A DNA stretch of 64,000 bases. It comes from Kappaphycus alvarezii (Eukaryota > Rhodophyta > Florideophyceae > Gigartinales > Solieriaceae). The DNA is taken from the NCBI GenBank assembly GCA_002205965.3, contig NADL03000602.1, positions 248,001-312,000 on the forward strand, read 5' to 3'. Shown here in pieces: positions 42,178 through 54,099 of the stretch. A model generated the notes under the pieces. That model ran no database searches, was not told the origin of the DNA, and was given only the letters and a program-made list of their open reading frames with translations. The position numbers were made by a program, and so were the translations under genes. Each line of letters starts with the position of its first letter. Position 1 is the stretch's first letter.

Positions 42178-43369
42178 CCTTGTCCGTTCAGTCTGGGTTT
42201 ACGTACCCAACAACTTGACATGGTGAGCCGATGCTAATCTCCGATACCTGGTTGATCACGTTGACCTTTGTGATGTAGGATTTACCTGCTTACTACTTCT
42301 TCGGACAGACCGTTACATTTCTTACGAGAATTATCAGGATTCCTGGCGAAGACATGGTGAGATTATCTCACTAAGCTGTTTAGAGTGATCGCTGTGCTTC
42401 ACTAGGTATGAACATTGCGCAGTAGTACTTCATCCAAGGTTGACCCTTTTCATTGGCTTCGTGACTGAGCACGGATAGTATTAATGCAGGAGTCTGCGGG
42501 GATCGTATTTCGCATACGGGAAGTAATCCGTCAATGCCCTTGTTGACCAGGTGACCTTATACAACTATTCTTATCGCACAGGCGACTTGCGGGAACCAAC
42601 TGCGTTGGTTGTACAGTCGACAAGTATCTGCTTGTGGTGCAGTTATCTGCGGAGGAGCTTGAACTCCTCGAGTCTTCAACGATGGAAGATCGGTTGTTGT
42701 TGATCGGGGACTCATGATAGTTGATTCCGTCTCAGTTGTCACACTGAAGGTTACTGAACAGGTTACCTGGACTCCGTCGCGAGTAAGATAGGTAGGTTTT
42801 ATTTACCTCCTCATAACGTGGTCAAGGGAACCTTGAAGAAATACCATGATCGTCATGAGTTGTGGTAGTCAGGTTGTTCTGACCGGAAGGGAAGTCGAAG
42901 CGCGACGCATTCTTGAGTATCCAACAAGGATGTCCTGGTGTGGCGCTTAGCCTTGAGGGAATCAGTAATCTACCCGAGGATTGACTAAGGTCTCCTTACG
43001 ATGGTGCGTCGTATTAACGAACGAATGTCCTGGGACAGGGCTACTGTCCGAGTATCAACCGCATAGCACCATGCTGCGCGGGTAATGCGTAGAACAAAAC
43101 TAATCCTTTTCTCGTTGTCAGAAGTCGTCTCGACTTGTCAGGTAGTGCAGGTTCGCCTGCGTTAAATATGTATCGTACCCACAATGGGAGTTTGCGCATC
43201 AGGGTGCTTGTCAGGCTCAGTTCACAGCCTCGTTGGGTGCGACTCCAACCGGGGATTTGGAAATCCCTGAACAAGGCTATCCTTGTTGATTAATCTCCCC
43301 GCTTCATACAGAAGAGGGTCAATATTGAGGCGGGCATGACTGCTCACGACGGTAGTACTGAACCACCGT

Positions 43370-43555
43370 TTAGTAAGGGACGGAATACCTGGGCTCCCAG
43401 GGTTCATCACTGAGCGAGTAATTCGTCCAGCGAACGCGGTACTTGCCGCTATCGAGATCTTGATCCAAAATCCGATTGAAAGCGTGGGTATCTAAGTCAC
43501 TCTGCGCATCGGTGAGGTATTCCTCAATTCCCACTGTAGCTGGGTTATCCAGCAT
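43370..43555 (-). pseudogene. Integrase C-terminal chromodomain of the gypsy element
   Basis: The frame holds 'HAFNRILDQDLDSGKYRVRW', then 'TNYSLSDEPWEPR'. This matches the chromodomain pattern 'xILDxRxxxGxxxYLVRWxGYxxxxxTWEP', including the aromatic residues after the basic strand. In chromoviruses this domain follows the integrase and steers insertion to marked chromatin. Confidence 0.7.
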
Positions 43556-43699
43556 AGATAGTTCTTCGTTAAATAGAGGGGTCCTCGATTTTCCCTTTTC
43601 TTATGCAGCAAGGCGGGAGGAGCGACGAAGCGTAGCCTCTGGTTCACCTTCTTCGGTAAGGATGGAACTTCCCACCGATGTAAGGTCAGGTAAATACTG

Positions 43700-44920
43700 A
43701 GTGTGGTCAGAACTAGTTTGAGGGGAAGACGGCATTGAAACTCCGGACTCAGAGTAACTCCGGACTCAGAGTCTGCCTGACTTCTTTGCGTATCGGGCGT
43801 GCTCACTGGACCTTCACTCGGCATGGACCGAGTTTGCGCCGTCGGAATACGGTCTCGGGAAATCGTATCCTCTAGTCCGTCTCGAAGTTTTATCACGGTG
43901 TGTGAGGCTGTGGTCACAACTGGATAGTTGCCTAAAGCCTTGTGTCGGAGCTTATGCTCCGGTAGCACGTCAACCAGCTCGCTGCGCGGTGCGCTGGGCT
44001 CGTCGGTCTTCGTGCTTTCACGACTCTAGAATACCGAGTCGCCGACTGAGATCTCCCCAGTGCTGGGTCGCAAGCGGTGGCCATAATCTCGCTTGTATGT
44101 CTGTTGAGCTTTGCTCAACCTCCCTCTCGAAGTTGACAGCAAGGCCTTGAAGCGTTTGTGGAAGCTGCGCTTCAATTTGCTCGGATGTAAATCCTCGAGC
44201 TCAATTAACCTCACTCCCTTCAAGGTAAGGGGGTTAGGATCCTGGCTGAGCACCAGCTCAAAATGGGGTGTGACCGTTTTCCCGGTGCATGGTATTATTG
44301 TAACCGTAGGTTACGGTAGCGTGGACCTGATCCCAATCCCTCCTGTGCCCACTACAAAAGTGACCCAATGCCTACATGATTGTTCTGTTGAATCTTTCCA
44401 ACTCAGCACTGGTCTGCGGATGATAGGCCATCGTAGACAAGTTAGGTGTGCCCAAGATAGAGCATATGCTCTGGAAGAACTTTCTAACAAATCGACCTTC
44501 GATTTCAGTCAGAGAATATACGGAACACAATTATAAGAAAACCTATTCCTCACAAAATGCCTTGATGATTGTCACTGGGGAAACTTTCCGCAATGGGACT
44601 GTTCGAGCCAGCTTCTAAAATCAATACTTGATTACCAACATATATCGGTAACCGAAGGATGTCCTTGGCAAGGGGCCGAAAATGTCGATCCGTACAAACT
44701 CGAGAGGGCTCAAGGCTGAAAAAAGCTTGAGGAAGATAGCGTGCTGCGCATAAGAGCGATTTGCTCCTTGTCGCCGTTAGTGCACTGCCGCACAGTGCTA
44801 TAAACGTCCAGCATCATGCTAGACCAATAAAATTTACTTCTTAGTTTCATGTACATTAGAGTACTTCCCGGATGCCTGGACATCTTTGTGCGATGAGAAA
44901 TCATTAGCACGCACAAACGG
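43700..44920 (-). pseudogene. Gypsy integrase relic
   Basis: At 44916-44710 is the zinc-binding region: 'HPGSTLMYMKLRSKFYWSSM' and 'YSTVRQCTNGDKEQIAL'. At 44540-44340 is the core end: 'FFQSICSILGTPNLSTMAYH' and 'PQTSAELERFNRTI', in which the catalytic Glu is kept, followed by a stop. At 44253-44026 is the C-terminal 'RLSKAQQTYKRDYGHRLRPS' linker. At 43968 the GPY-like 'LGNYPVVTTASHTVIKL' leads to the chromodomain. Confidence 0.7.
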
Positions 44921-45129
44921 AGCGATGTGGGTACGTAAATTTATACGGACCCACCGATCTTCGCTAAGCGCACGACCAGTCCACGCTGCTCAATCGTAAA
45001 GTCGCGAACCTTACGTTCATTAGTTGTGAAGGCATCCTTCACTTCATCACAGATGTTATCCTTCTCTTGTTTTAGGAGTATTTCCACCGGTTTGAGCGGT
45101 TCAAGCACTCGCGCTGGCGACCTAGATCG

Positions 45130-46560
45130 CGTCGAATTAAGTCAACAACTCGTCGATAACGTCTTCACAGTCGGTATCATTCATGTCCATTACTCTGTTG
45201 GGTTCTGACGCAGCTTCCCTGTGTTTGGAAACAACACTTTGGAATGTTTCATGTTTTGGCAATGGTTTTCTTGCCCTTCACAGGAGTTGTGATGGCCCCA
45301 ATTCCGAGAAAATGGCTTCTCTTGCTGAGTTTCTCTCCTCAGTTTCGACCCAGGAGCATAGAACTTCCCAGTCTCCAGCGAATTTCGTTTCCCTGTCGGT
45401 ATGTGGCCGAGACATAGCCCCTACTATTTAGTTCTTTACCACTTTATGGGAGCCAAGTGTGAAGGAAAACTCCATGAGAAGTAGCCTCCAATGTACCAAC
45501 CGACCGGTGGTGTCGGTGAAAGTCATCAACAGGCGAAATATCTGGTGAGCTGGAACTCCTCACCATCGAGAGACCCGCGGAGCAGCTGCACTACACATAC
45601 TAAAGCGAGGCACTCCTTCTCTCTCGTGGAATCATTACTCTCTGATTACCTTAGTGAGCGGCTCCAGTAGCCTATTGGGTGGCGATGGCCGTCCGTGTAC
45701 TCTTGAATGAAGTAGGGCACATCCTATTTGTTCGTCGCACGCATCGGTTTCGACGGAGTAAGATAATCCAGATTGAGACATCCTCAATACAGAAGGCTCA
45801 ATGAGGGCCTGATTCAGGGAAATTTAACTCTTCCTTTTGGTCGAAGCTGAGGTTCGGAAGATGAAAAGTAGTTCCTTTCTTCAACAACTTGTTCAGTGTC
45901 GCTGCCACCCTTGAGAAATTCGGGACGAATCTCTGATAAACATTACAGATATTGAGGGAGCTCTTTAGTTGAGTTTGTGCCTGCAGCATTTTAAACCTTT
46001 AAATGCTTCGATGTTCTTCGAGACGACCTCAAGTTTTCCCTGCCTGATAAAATGGCTGAGGTATTTTAACGTAGATGTGAACTACATAAGTTTCTTCAAT
46101 TTCAGGGAAGCCCCTGTATCTCAAAGTACGTTGAGTACTTTTTGAACATGATCCAGGGGTTCCTCGATGGACTGGGGAAGATAATGATATCATCCAAGTA
46201 CAACAAACAAGTCTTCTACTTGTATCGCGCCAGTAGTATGTCTACTGTGCATTGAAACGTAGCTGGCGCATTTCAAAGCCCGAATGACATCCAGTAAAAC
46301 GGGTGAAAGCCTTCTTGGCAAAAAAGTTCTGTCTAATATTTATCCAATTCTCGTATTAGTATCTGACAGTAACCAAGGTTACAATCTAAGGCTGTGAATA
46401 TCGTCGCCTTACCTATAGAATCTGTTATTTGTCAATACAGGGCAGCAGGTGGCTGTCCTTGACCGTATACGCGTTGAACTTACAATAGTGAATGCAGAAC
46501 AGCTTGCCCCCATCCATTTTGGGTCCCGGCACAACAGAGCTGGAAAATTATGATTGAGCG
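45130..46560 (-). pseudogene. Gypsy reverse transcriptase and RNase H relic
   Basis: RT pieces are 'FCIHYCKFNAYTVKDSHLLP', 'NAPATFQCTVDILLARYK' and an intact catalytic 'LYLDDIIIF' near 46190. Then come 'QLKSSLNICNVYQRFVPNFS' at about 45960-45900 and 'LNKLLKKGTTF'. RNase H follows with 'YSVETDACDEQIGCALLHSR' near 45760. A tether with 'TDTTGRLVHWRLLLMEFSF' near 45500 ends in 'AMSR' (from 'ADALSR'). Multiple stops lie between pieces. Confidence 0.72.
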
Positions 46561-46693
46561 GGATCAATCACCTTCGCGTAACGCATTCGCTTGACCCCCT
46601 TTTCTTCCATTTCGCGGGCCTTTGGGCCTGCGTGATAGGGATAAGATCTCGCTGGTATTGACTCAGGGATCAAGTTTAACCGGTGTTCAGTCA

Positions 46694-47600
46694 TTAGGAT
46701 CTTACCAAGGTGGCCTGAACACATGGCTCTTGGTTAATGAGAGCTGCTCGTACTTTATTCTCTACATCAGCGGTGAGGTGTGACAAGTCAACGTCACCAA
46801 CCCCTAAATTTTCATCGGCAGGACCGAGTTGCGACGGCACAGCCAATTGCTCCTTGTCTGGTTTCTTCTCATCGATGTTAACCTCTAGTACTGTATATGG
46901 CATCGGCGATGTTTACCCTACTATCTGGCATTTTGCCATGACGCGGCCAGTGGTCGAAAAGTTCGCGACTTTGACCAAGAATGGTCGCGTCGGCTGAGCC
47001 GAAACGATACCGTTACTCAAAATAACCTGAGACTTGTGGGAGATTCGCGGATAAATCTCCAGTAAGAGATAAAATTGAATGGAAGCTTGAACTTACACAA
47101 CTGAAACTAATCAAGGAGGTAGTTCAAATCGGCGCGTGATCCGCATTAGTTTTTTTGAGGTACTTCCCCGAATAACGGGCTCGTGTACATCAACAAAACG
47201 ACGAAACGGAACCGCTGCGGGTCGTTTGTGGATCCGCACTGTAGCTCCGATACAGAGAACCACTTCTTGACGACGAATTTGGATAACTTCCACATGTCGG
47301 TCGATAAAAGTTGTACCGATGATCGCATCGGCACCAAGTTCCTCGACGACAACAAAGGGTTGCTTGAACGTCAATGCTACTGGTCCCATTGTTTTTAGAC
47401 AATGTTTTGAGGCGCTAGATAGGTTAACTATATCTTATTCGCAGCTGGCGTTAGCAACAATATCTTCAAGTAAGCAAGCTGCATTAGCCAAATTTGGTCC
47501 CGTGCCGATATAAAACACGATGTTTTATGCGTTGAGCATCTTAGCGTTGGCCCCAAAATTTGCGACAAATTTGAAGTTGTATCGCGATAGGTAGCAGATC
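46694..47600 (-). pseudogene. Gypsy protease and PR-RT linker
   Basis: 'VFYIGTGPNLANAACLLED' near 47530-47470 is at the place of the retropepsin active site, with Gly-Thr-Gly for Asp-Thr-Gly. It continues 'QPFVVVEELGADAIIGTTF' and 'IDRHVEVIQI', the flap and dimer part. At 46903-46694 'LSHLTADVENKVRAALINQE' is the usual linker before RT. Confidence 0.6.
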
Positions 47601-48024
47601 GGGTCTGATCGACACTACTCCACGGTAACGCGGGAAGGTAGACCGTGAGGTCCAGATTGGATTTCTATCTTTTGTGTTCCAGTATCGGAAACGTCTGAAA
47701 TTGCCCTTGATGTAAGGGTTTCCGCCATGGGCTTCTGGTTGTGGCTGACCCCTCCTATTTTTCCTACTTCGGCGGAGCGTCGGTGCCCAAGAAGGAGTTA
47801 TGAATTTCTTTCTTCATTACAGTGATCGAGGATTCCCCTTATGGCTCTTATGATTTTACCGGGGGTGCCAGTGGATCACGAGCGTAAAAAAGGCCTCTGC
47901 CGTCCACAATTAGGAAGCAAGGAGCTCTTCCTACGCATTGAAGAAGATTATTTTCTCTTTTGGACACATTCTCATAGTTTTCCTCGATTACCTTCGCAAA
48001 ATGCGGGTCTGTAATAGGTCTACG

Positions 48025-49860
48025 CTAATATGGACATTTGTGACGACGGAGTCCCAGACGGTAGCATTCAAAGCAAATATCTGAGTGTTGATCCTCAGAC
48101 GTGACCCAGTCAGACTTTTGGTTCTTGGTAGGATGTGTCCACGGCGGGAGTCGCGGGTTTTGTACCGGTATTACGGCCAACATCGCCTCAGGTTCCTCCT
48201 GACGAACCCGTGAACGGCCAGTTTCGAATTCTGTTGCTGAGTCATGCGGTCTTGAAGATTCATTACCATTTTTCGAATGCAGAGCGAGTACATGATCGCT
48301 CTTGAGCTGCACATTCAGTAGATATTGCTATTGCGAGGCATTTTTCTAGTTGATAGTGTCCACGGAAAGCGCTACGGCTTTCCGGGAGCATCTTAGCAGG
48401 GTTGCCTGCTTCTGCACAAGGGCGCGTTGTGCTCCCTCAAGTGCGGCAGCCTTCTCGATGAAGTCTAGAAAAGCCCTCGGGTTGTCTCGAGTCTGAGCGG
48501 ATTGACGCTGGACTTGAAGCAACGACTTCGAGTCAGGTAAGGATCCCATTGTGAAGCGCTTGATGAGATCCTGTTCGGTATACACCACTCCAAAGGACCT
48601 GACAATCTTGCGCAGGCGACTACTAAAAGCTAGCTCCGTTTCATTTAGCTTCTGCCAAAAGTTTTTGATGTCTCCGATCACCTTGATCGTACGATCGGTG
48701 GCATACATGCACAGCAAGAATTGCACGGCTCCATCGTAGGAGGCGAATCCTCCACTAACTTCCTCGCCAAGTTCGAAGTTGGCTTCGAAATGTTCCCGGG
48801 ACTCACCGGAGAGAAACTGTGGTAACAGGATAGGGGCGGCTCCTTCACTCACGCGGTTTTCATCGCATACCTTCTCGTCCGCTGAAAAGAACGGGATAAT
48901 TGAGATGGTATCTGACCCATCAAACCTGAGCGCGCCAAGCAAATGCTTGAGGCGTTTGTAATGGTCGCTAGTATCAGCGAGCACGTCAAGGCTGATATTC
49001 TGGTTGCATTCGCGCAGGAGATACCTGCGATATGAGATGACGCGAGCAAATTTCGGCTCGGCCGATTGGCAATCTCTGAACCCCTAATATCTGGAACCTA
49101 CCCAGGGTTGTCGTTGGGGGTAAGTTCCCGCTCCCCATTGTTTGTCCATTCCGAGATATTCTCTGCATCTGCCTTGCGGGCCTTCTTGTTCAGATGGACT
49201 TGTAACCAGCAATTGAATCGGTCGCCGGAGTCACTAGGGACACTCCACGGATTCTCACTGATGCAACCAGAATGGCAGTGGAGTCCGGGGCAACCCGAGC
49301 CACGATCACGGACAAGGGTAACGCGCCTTTGGTTCCTTGTACCTTTCTGTACTGGGCTCCGGCTGGATGCCAGAGAATAATCTATGTGGAGAATAACCCC
49401 TCGCATTTGAGCACGCAAGTCCGAAACCTTGCGCGTCTCTTCCTCAAGCTCGTGCTTTTGATCCTCGATCTTCTGCTTGGGCGGTGAGCCGTCAAAGTGA
49501 GCTCCAATATGCCGACCAACATGAGTAGCATCCGCTGTCGTTCGCTACTCTCTGCAGAGGACGACCATTTCCTGACGTAGAGTCGTATGGAATTAGTATT
49601 CTTTCTCATTATTTCTCTCATGCAGCGCCAAACGGAAGAAGGTCAAACAACCTTCGAGCATTTGCTCGAAATGTGTCATCACCAAGCGAAGCTCTGGAGG
49701 TAGTGAAACTTGTGGAAATTCCTCAACTCCAGATCCGGCCAAGTTCTTGATATTTGTTGAAACTACTGGAGTCGCATTCGATTCCTCCGGCATTGCCGGT
49801 GGTTGAGCAACTAGAACGGGCTCGCCCTTTACTGGTTCCACCAACTGGTATGATCCCAAC
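48025..49860 (-). pseudogene. Gypsy gag with altered zinc knuckle
   Basis: The 212-codon frame 48984-48346 is the gag capsid: 'FFSADEKVCDENRVSEGAAP', 'NFWQKLNETELAFSSRLRKI' and 'LIKRFTMGSLPDSKSLLQVQ'. The nucleocapsid end at about 48070-48025 is 'CFECYRLGLRRHKC', a CX2CX4HX4C knuckle with Leu in place of His. Frames at 49859-49593 and 49168 supply N-terminal pieces. It is separated from PR by about 450 bp of broken frame. Confidence 0.65.
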
Positions 49861-50237
49861 TCGGGAAGAGGATCAGAAGTTCCCTGATTACGCAGTCGCG
49901 ACGCACGCGATCTCTATCTACTGTTTGAGTAGTTGACCTGAGAAACTCCTTGCAAAGTGCAATCCGAGGTTCTTTCCCGGCTGTTCGCATCCGAAGCAAG
50001 ACGAATCTCGCTGATTTCAGTGGAAAAAGCCACGACACGAAATAGATGGTAATCCTTCTACAAGAATCCACTCAGTGGTTCCACAGAAAGGAAATGCTTT
50101 CTAAGTCGGGAGACCACTTGTGGTAAGAATGGAATTGAAGGTCCACGCACCAGGTGGGTGTTTCTGAAGTGACGGCTCTTCGGGAGACCAATCTAGCTGC
50201 GCTAGACAGCTACGAAAGTAGCAAGGCAGAGCGACGG

Positions 50238-50711
50238 TAGATCGCTCTCGAAAAGGACTATGAGGACGCCCTAAGATCGTCCAGGTGGGTCCTGGAGTGG
50301 AGATTTGAGAAGGAAAGGGGACAAGAAAGAGGGTTGAAGGAAGGAGAAGGTTAGTTAGGGAAGGCGATCCTTCTCCGGGCAACGCCCGAAAGGGTTAGTA
50401 AAATGTGACTACTCCAGTCATTGTGTCTACCTCGGACACAAGTAGAGCATCCTACCCCGGACGCACGCTAGAGCGTTCTAGCTGTATTGAGCCCGTGCAG
50501 CGCTAGGCTTGGCGGTCACTCTACTAGGAAAAAACCTAGACAAACTACACCAGACTCCTCCGGTCTCGGTGGTGCTGGTCAGGGAATTGGAAATGGGCTT
50601 TTTATTTTTCCCCTTGTTTAGTGGTGGGTTACCTACCGTCATCGGCCCTATGTAGTAATGGTATCACCTACTGTGCCACTGTCAGCCAATTAGCCCTATT
50701 AATTACTAACA
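50238..50711 (-). repeat. 5' LTR of the minus-strand gypsy element (lower limit uncertain)
   Basis: In element orientation it begins TGTTAGTAATTAATAGGGC at 50711. It shares blocks in order with the DNA at 63489-64000, among them GTGGCACAGTAGGTG versus GTGCCACAGTAGGTGG, AAGCCTAGCGCTGCACGG versus AACCTAGCACTGCACGG, TCTAGCGTGCG and GGGC-TCCT before GAGCG. The two are diverged members of one LTR family. The true LTR end lies at or below 50238. Confidence 0.65.
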
Positions 50712-51400
50712 TAAGGGGATATTTGAAGGGATGGAAGTAATTGCCATCTACCTTACAAGTGGGCTTTAAACGTGGCTAGTACACGAGAAACTGGACAGGA
50801 GAGCCTGTCCATATTGTAGTAGATACATTATTGGCGCGCGAAAAGTAAGGGACAGGTTCCCGAAATACCCTCGACTAATGCGTCAACATCGTGACGCTTT
50901 TACGAAAGCGGAGCAGGGAATTTCCACTGGAATATTGAAGAAGAAATTTGAGTACAAATAGCGACATGCAAGCAGGGGAATGCTTGCTTCTGAACTCCGA
51001 TAAAGCGCAATTGAATCACGTATGGGGTACAAAGGTCACTCCGAAAATACGCAGGATTAGTTTGTTTGAAATCTAGATTTGGAATACAGAACTAACAAGC
51101 TTGTTGCTGTTCTTGGGCAAGAAAGCATAGAAAAATTTCCATTATAGGTACTAAAGGCCCAGAGCGCCGTCAAAATGCGGATAGAGTGGTTTACAATATA
51201 AAAATTCAGTAGTATGAATGATACGATTTGGACAATGCACTTTCTTTGAAGTATGGCTCTCCTCTTTTGTACCATTCTTGCAGACCATGGGTAGAAGATA
51301 TACAGTTCTAAGAAGTTTTCGTATGCTTTCAGATGCTAGCTCAAGCACGCGGGATTCGAGACAGAGCTTCGGCCAAATTTAGCCGAGCATTAGGAAAGCT
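50712..51400. other. Spacer outside the gypsy LTR
   Basis: I see no gene. Minus-strand frames at 51348-51057 have no motif. Confidence 0.4.
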
Positions 51401-51464
51401 TTAGTTTTCTTGGCAGCTGCAGAGAAATGGAACATAATAAAATTGGGAGTAGAAGTGCGAGAGG

Positions 51465-51673
51465 TGCGAGAAGATATGAAAAGGGGGAAGAACTGGGGGT
51501 GGACAAGGAAGAAAGCGACATGGAAGAAGAAAAGAGGGAATTTTGGGTGCAGTAAATGTGGAGGCCTAGGTGCGGAATTTATGGACTGCTCGATGCGTGG
51601 AAGAAATCGACATGGAAGAAAACTTGTGGGGCTGTTTACTTATCCGAATGGATCACCATGGGGGCAAAGGTGA
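51465..51673 (+). pseudogene. Gag nucleocapsid scrap
   Basis: The frame from ATG near 51476 reads 'MKRGKNWGWTRKK', basic residues, then 'CSKCGGLGAEFMDC' and a further basic tail. The four spacing positions fit a CX2CX4HX4C gag knuckle except that His is Ala. It may be the end of a gag whose upstream part is lost. Confidence 0.35.
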
Positions 51674-52329
51674 CGAATTTCTGAGTGCGCGGAAGGCGGC
51701 TAAGTGGGGTCGGAAGTGAGCTGCTGAAGTAAATTGCCATCGAAAGAGTGACGGCAAATCCTTCGCCGAATCGCAGTCATCTGGTACTTTGAGGTGTTTG
51801 GGACACAGAGCCAAACATCATTTTCCCAGTAAGATGCAGATGTTGACTTTATCCAAACTCGATGTAATGTTTCGTATTTTGTATCAGGGATGGAGGCAAT
51901 AGAGGCACCCTTAAATTCTGAAAGGGGACCCGGGTATTGTTCGGGTGCGTCGTGATGCAAGCATCTGAAAACTTCCGACGGACTTGCATGGGCTTCGTCT
52001 AATTGGAGCGCGCTCGAAGCGGACTTCGGTATGATGAAGGGAGTGGTATACAATGATGCTGGTCGCGTAAAAATCAATTTTAAGCCGTGGAAACGATATG
52101 AAGCAATGAACTCCTAAAATTGATGGGAAGGCCACCGGCTAGTGGACTGAATCAGTCATGGGTATATCTTTGAACTCCGCGTAGAACTCCATTTGTCCAG
52201 AGTTAAGTCATAGGGAGTGGGCGGTGGTTACTACCGGCAGTGTTGCCTTAATTAGATGTTGGAGTCAAAAGGCCGCGACTCCTGGTTGAGGCAGAGTTTG
52301 TCCCCAGGACTGAGTCATTCGAGCTTGCG

Positions 52330-52830
52330 ACAAGCTTACCAAGATCCGCCAGGAAAAGAGTGTAGCAACGAACCTCTCGGAGTTCAGGAATTTGGTTATC
52401 AATGTTCCCGGTATCAGTGAGTCGGAAAAATTGGCGCAGTTCTGTGAAGGTCTCAAATCCCACATTCTGCTGGAGGTTCGTAAGGGAACCCATCCAAGTT
52501 TGAAGCTGCGACTACTTTTGCTCTTAACGTTGATGGAGCATTTTACTGTACAGGGTTCTTCACTGGCAGAGTTTTATTTCACACCAATCGAAGTGCCTCA
52601 GGTCCTATGCCGATGGAGATCGAACACCTGGGACTTATAAACGATGGGCAGCATCAGAAAGACTTGATGGAGAACCGATGATTTACGTGCTATAAGGTGG
52701 GATGTAGACCATGGAAACACAGAAAAGGAAACGGGAATAAAGGTAACAGGGGTGGTACTCGCATAGTGGCGAACAATACACAGACAGGAAACAGTAATGA
52801 TTTGAATGGCTCTTACTCGAAAAACTATTT
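52330..52830 (+). pseudogene. Ty3/gypsy gag relic (family 2)
   Basis: Plus-strand frames give 'KTKIRQEKSVATNLSEFRNL' and 'VINVPGISESEKLAQFCEGL', then 'KSHILLEVRKGTHPSL'. This is the retrotransposon gag motif 'FxxLxxxIPxxSExEKxxxFxxGLKPxIxxEV'. After a shift, near 52620-52700, come 'PMPMEIEHLGLIN' and a knuckle 'FTCYKVGC' whose first Cys is a stop (TGA) and whose His is Cys. Protease follows after about 200 bp. Confidence 0.6.
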
Positions 52831-53034
52831 GTTCCATCAGACTTGGTGAACACTCAGGTGAGACCAGTAGTGAGTGTGAAAATATGTCACAATGAGCAGA
52901 GTGAAACTGTTGTGGACATAACCAGAGCTAAATTCTCAAAGGACATGAAAAAGTCGAGATTCTCCGAAGCCGAGTGTAATGGAATCACGTCTAGTCATGA
53001 TGAAAGCATCCCCACTGATTGATCTATACCATTT

Positions 53035-53253
53035 GAGCCTTTGCTAGTACTTGAAATTAGACTGAATGTAATAGCAGACAAAGTACTAAAAGACGATGGA
53101 TGCAATACAAACGTGGTTTCAGCCGAGTTCCTGAAGCGAAATAGGAATTTGTTTGAGATTCGGCGTGAACGAGTCATTGTTTGCCATTCACAGAAGGTAG
53201 TTACTAAGGAAGCACCTTTTGCGATTATGCCCATAAATCACCAAATACCCTAA
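53035..53253 (+). pseudogene. Gypsy protease fragment (family 2)
   Basis: 'FEPLLVLEIRLNVIADKVLK' then 'DDGCNTNVVSAEFLKRNRNL' is a retropepsin active-site region with Asp-Asp-Gly for Asp-Thr/Ser-Gly. 'RRERVIVCHSQKVVTKEAPF' follows. It ends at a stop at 53253 where the sequence changes; RT of this copy is not adjacent. Confidence 0.6.
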
Positions 53254-53670
53254 CAGTGTCCCTCCAGTAATCTGTACCAAGGATTTATACTGTAAGAAGA
53301 CATCAGTGAAACTTATACACTGTACCCAAGCACCAGTGTAAAACATAAGATCATACCTCTTTGTACCAAGCCAATGACATGGAGCCATCATGGCTATGTC
53401 GCGTGGTTCTCATATCATTTCGGACCCACCAATCAGCAACCACTTTATGCCCCCTTGCCAATTGGACCAATGGGACTTTTCCATGATGTTTATTGCTGTC
53501 AGTTACACTAACGGCTGCTACATGAGCCTTCAGAACCTTGTAGTTTGATATATCTGGGGTTGCTTTTTCTAGAATTCCTTTGAATTCAGTACCGTTTGCT
53601 TACAACTTACCTCTGCTGGTGTTTAGTACTTTTTTATATAAACACTGTTCTGATGTCCGGCCTTTTCACC

Positions 53671-53740
53671 GGAAGCATCAACCATCAGTTCAACTATCGA
53701 TTACCTCTTGTGCGCCCAAACCCCCATATCTGGTAAAATC
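53671..53740 (+). repeat. Second copy of a 70-bp gypsy protease segment
   Basis: It matches 56249-56317 closely in the same orientation (GGAAGCAT-AACCATCAGTTCAAC, then CTCTTGTGCGCCCAAA). This shows that the plus-strand PR of the large element, or a sister copy, is represented twice and is interrupted by the DNA between. Confidence 0.75.
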
Positions 53741-53789
53741 GTCAAAAGTTTGTCAGTACTGCGAGTTCTTTCAATCCTACTTTAAGTTA

Positions 53790-54060
53790 AAATCTCTACT
53801 GCATTTGCCTTTCTGCCTGATTGCTACACCGAGAAGGACTTACGGGGCTTTTTCGAGGAAAATTGTCGAGAAGTAAGTAAATTTTGGTACGGTGAGGAAC
53901 AAAAGACACCGAAAGTGATTGAAATCGAGGAACCAAGAACCCCGCGGCCTCCTGCTTTCGCACTTACGTCGGCTCTTCCACCGATACCAGCGCTTCCTGA
54001 GATACCCCGCTCGAGGCCCGTCAAATCAAGGAAGGCCAAACCGACCACCATAGGATTGCA
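53790..54060 (+). pseudogene. Unassigned coding-like segment, Pro-rich
   Basis: A plus-strand frame reads 'LPDCYTEKDLRGFFEENCRE', 'VSKFWYGEEQKTPKVIEIEE' and 'PRTPRPPAFALTSALPPIPA', then runs into the minus-strand gag/PR relic. It looks like real protein, perhaps a gag N-terminus or part of a host gene disrupted by the relic. I do not recognise it. Confidence 0.35.
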
Positions 54061-54099
54061 TCATAACTTTTCAGGGAACACATGGCAGAGTACAGTGGT

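Larger units (their letters stand above)
43370..50711 (-). mobile_element. Ty3/gypsy chromodomain retrotransposon, decayed, 5' LTR kept
   Basis: Reading the minus strand downwards from 50711 gives LTR, gag, zinc knuckle, PR, RT, RNase H, integrase and chromodomain, the order of chromoviruses. All parts are interrupted by stops or shifts. No 3' LTR was recognised between 41.05 and 43.37 kb, so the right-hand part in element orientation is missing or rearranged. Confidence 0.8.

Noticed and set aside
43739..43772. 17-bp tandem duplication (AACTCCGGACTCAGAGT twice)
   Set aside because: It is real but short and inside a decayed integrase; nothing suggests more than slippage.
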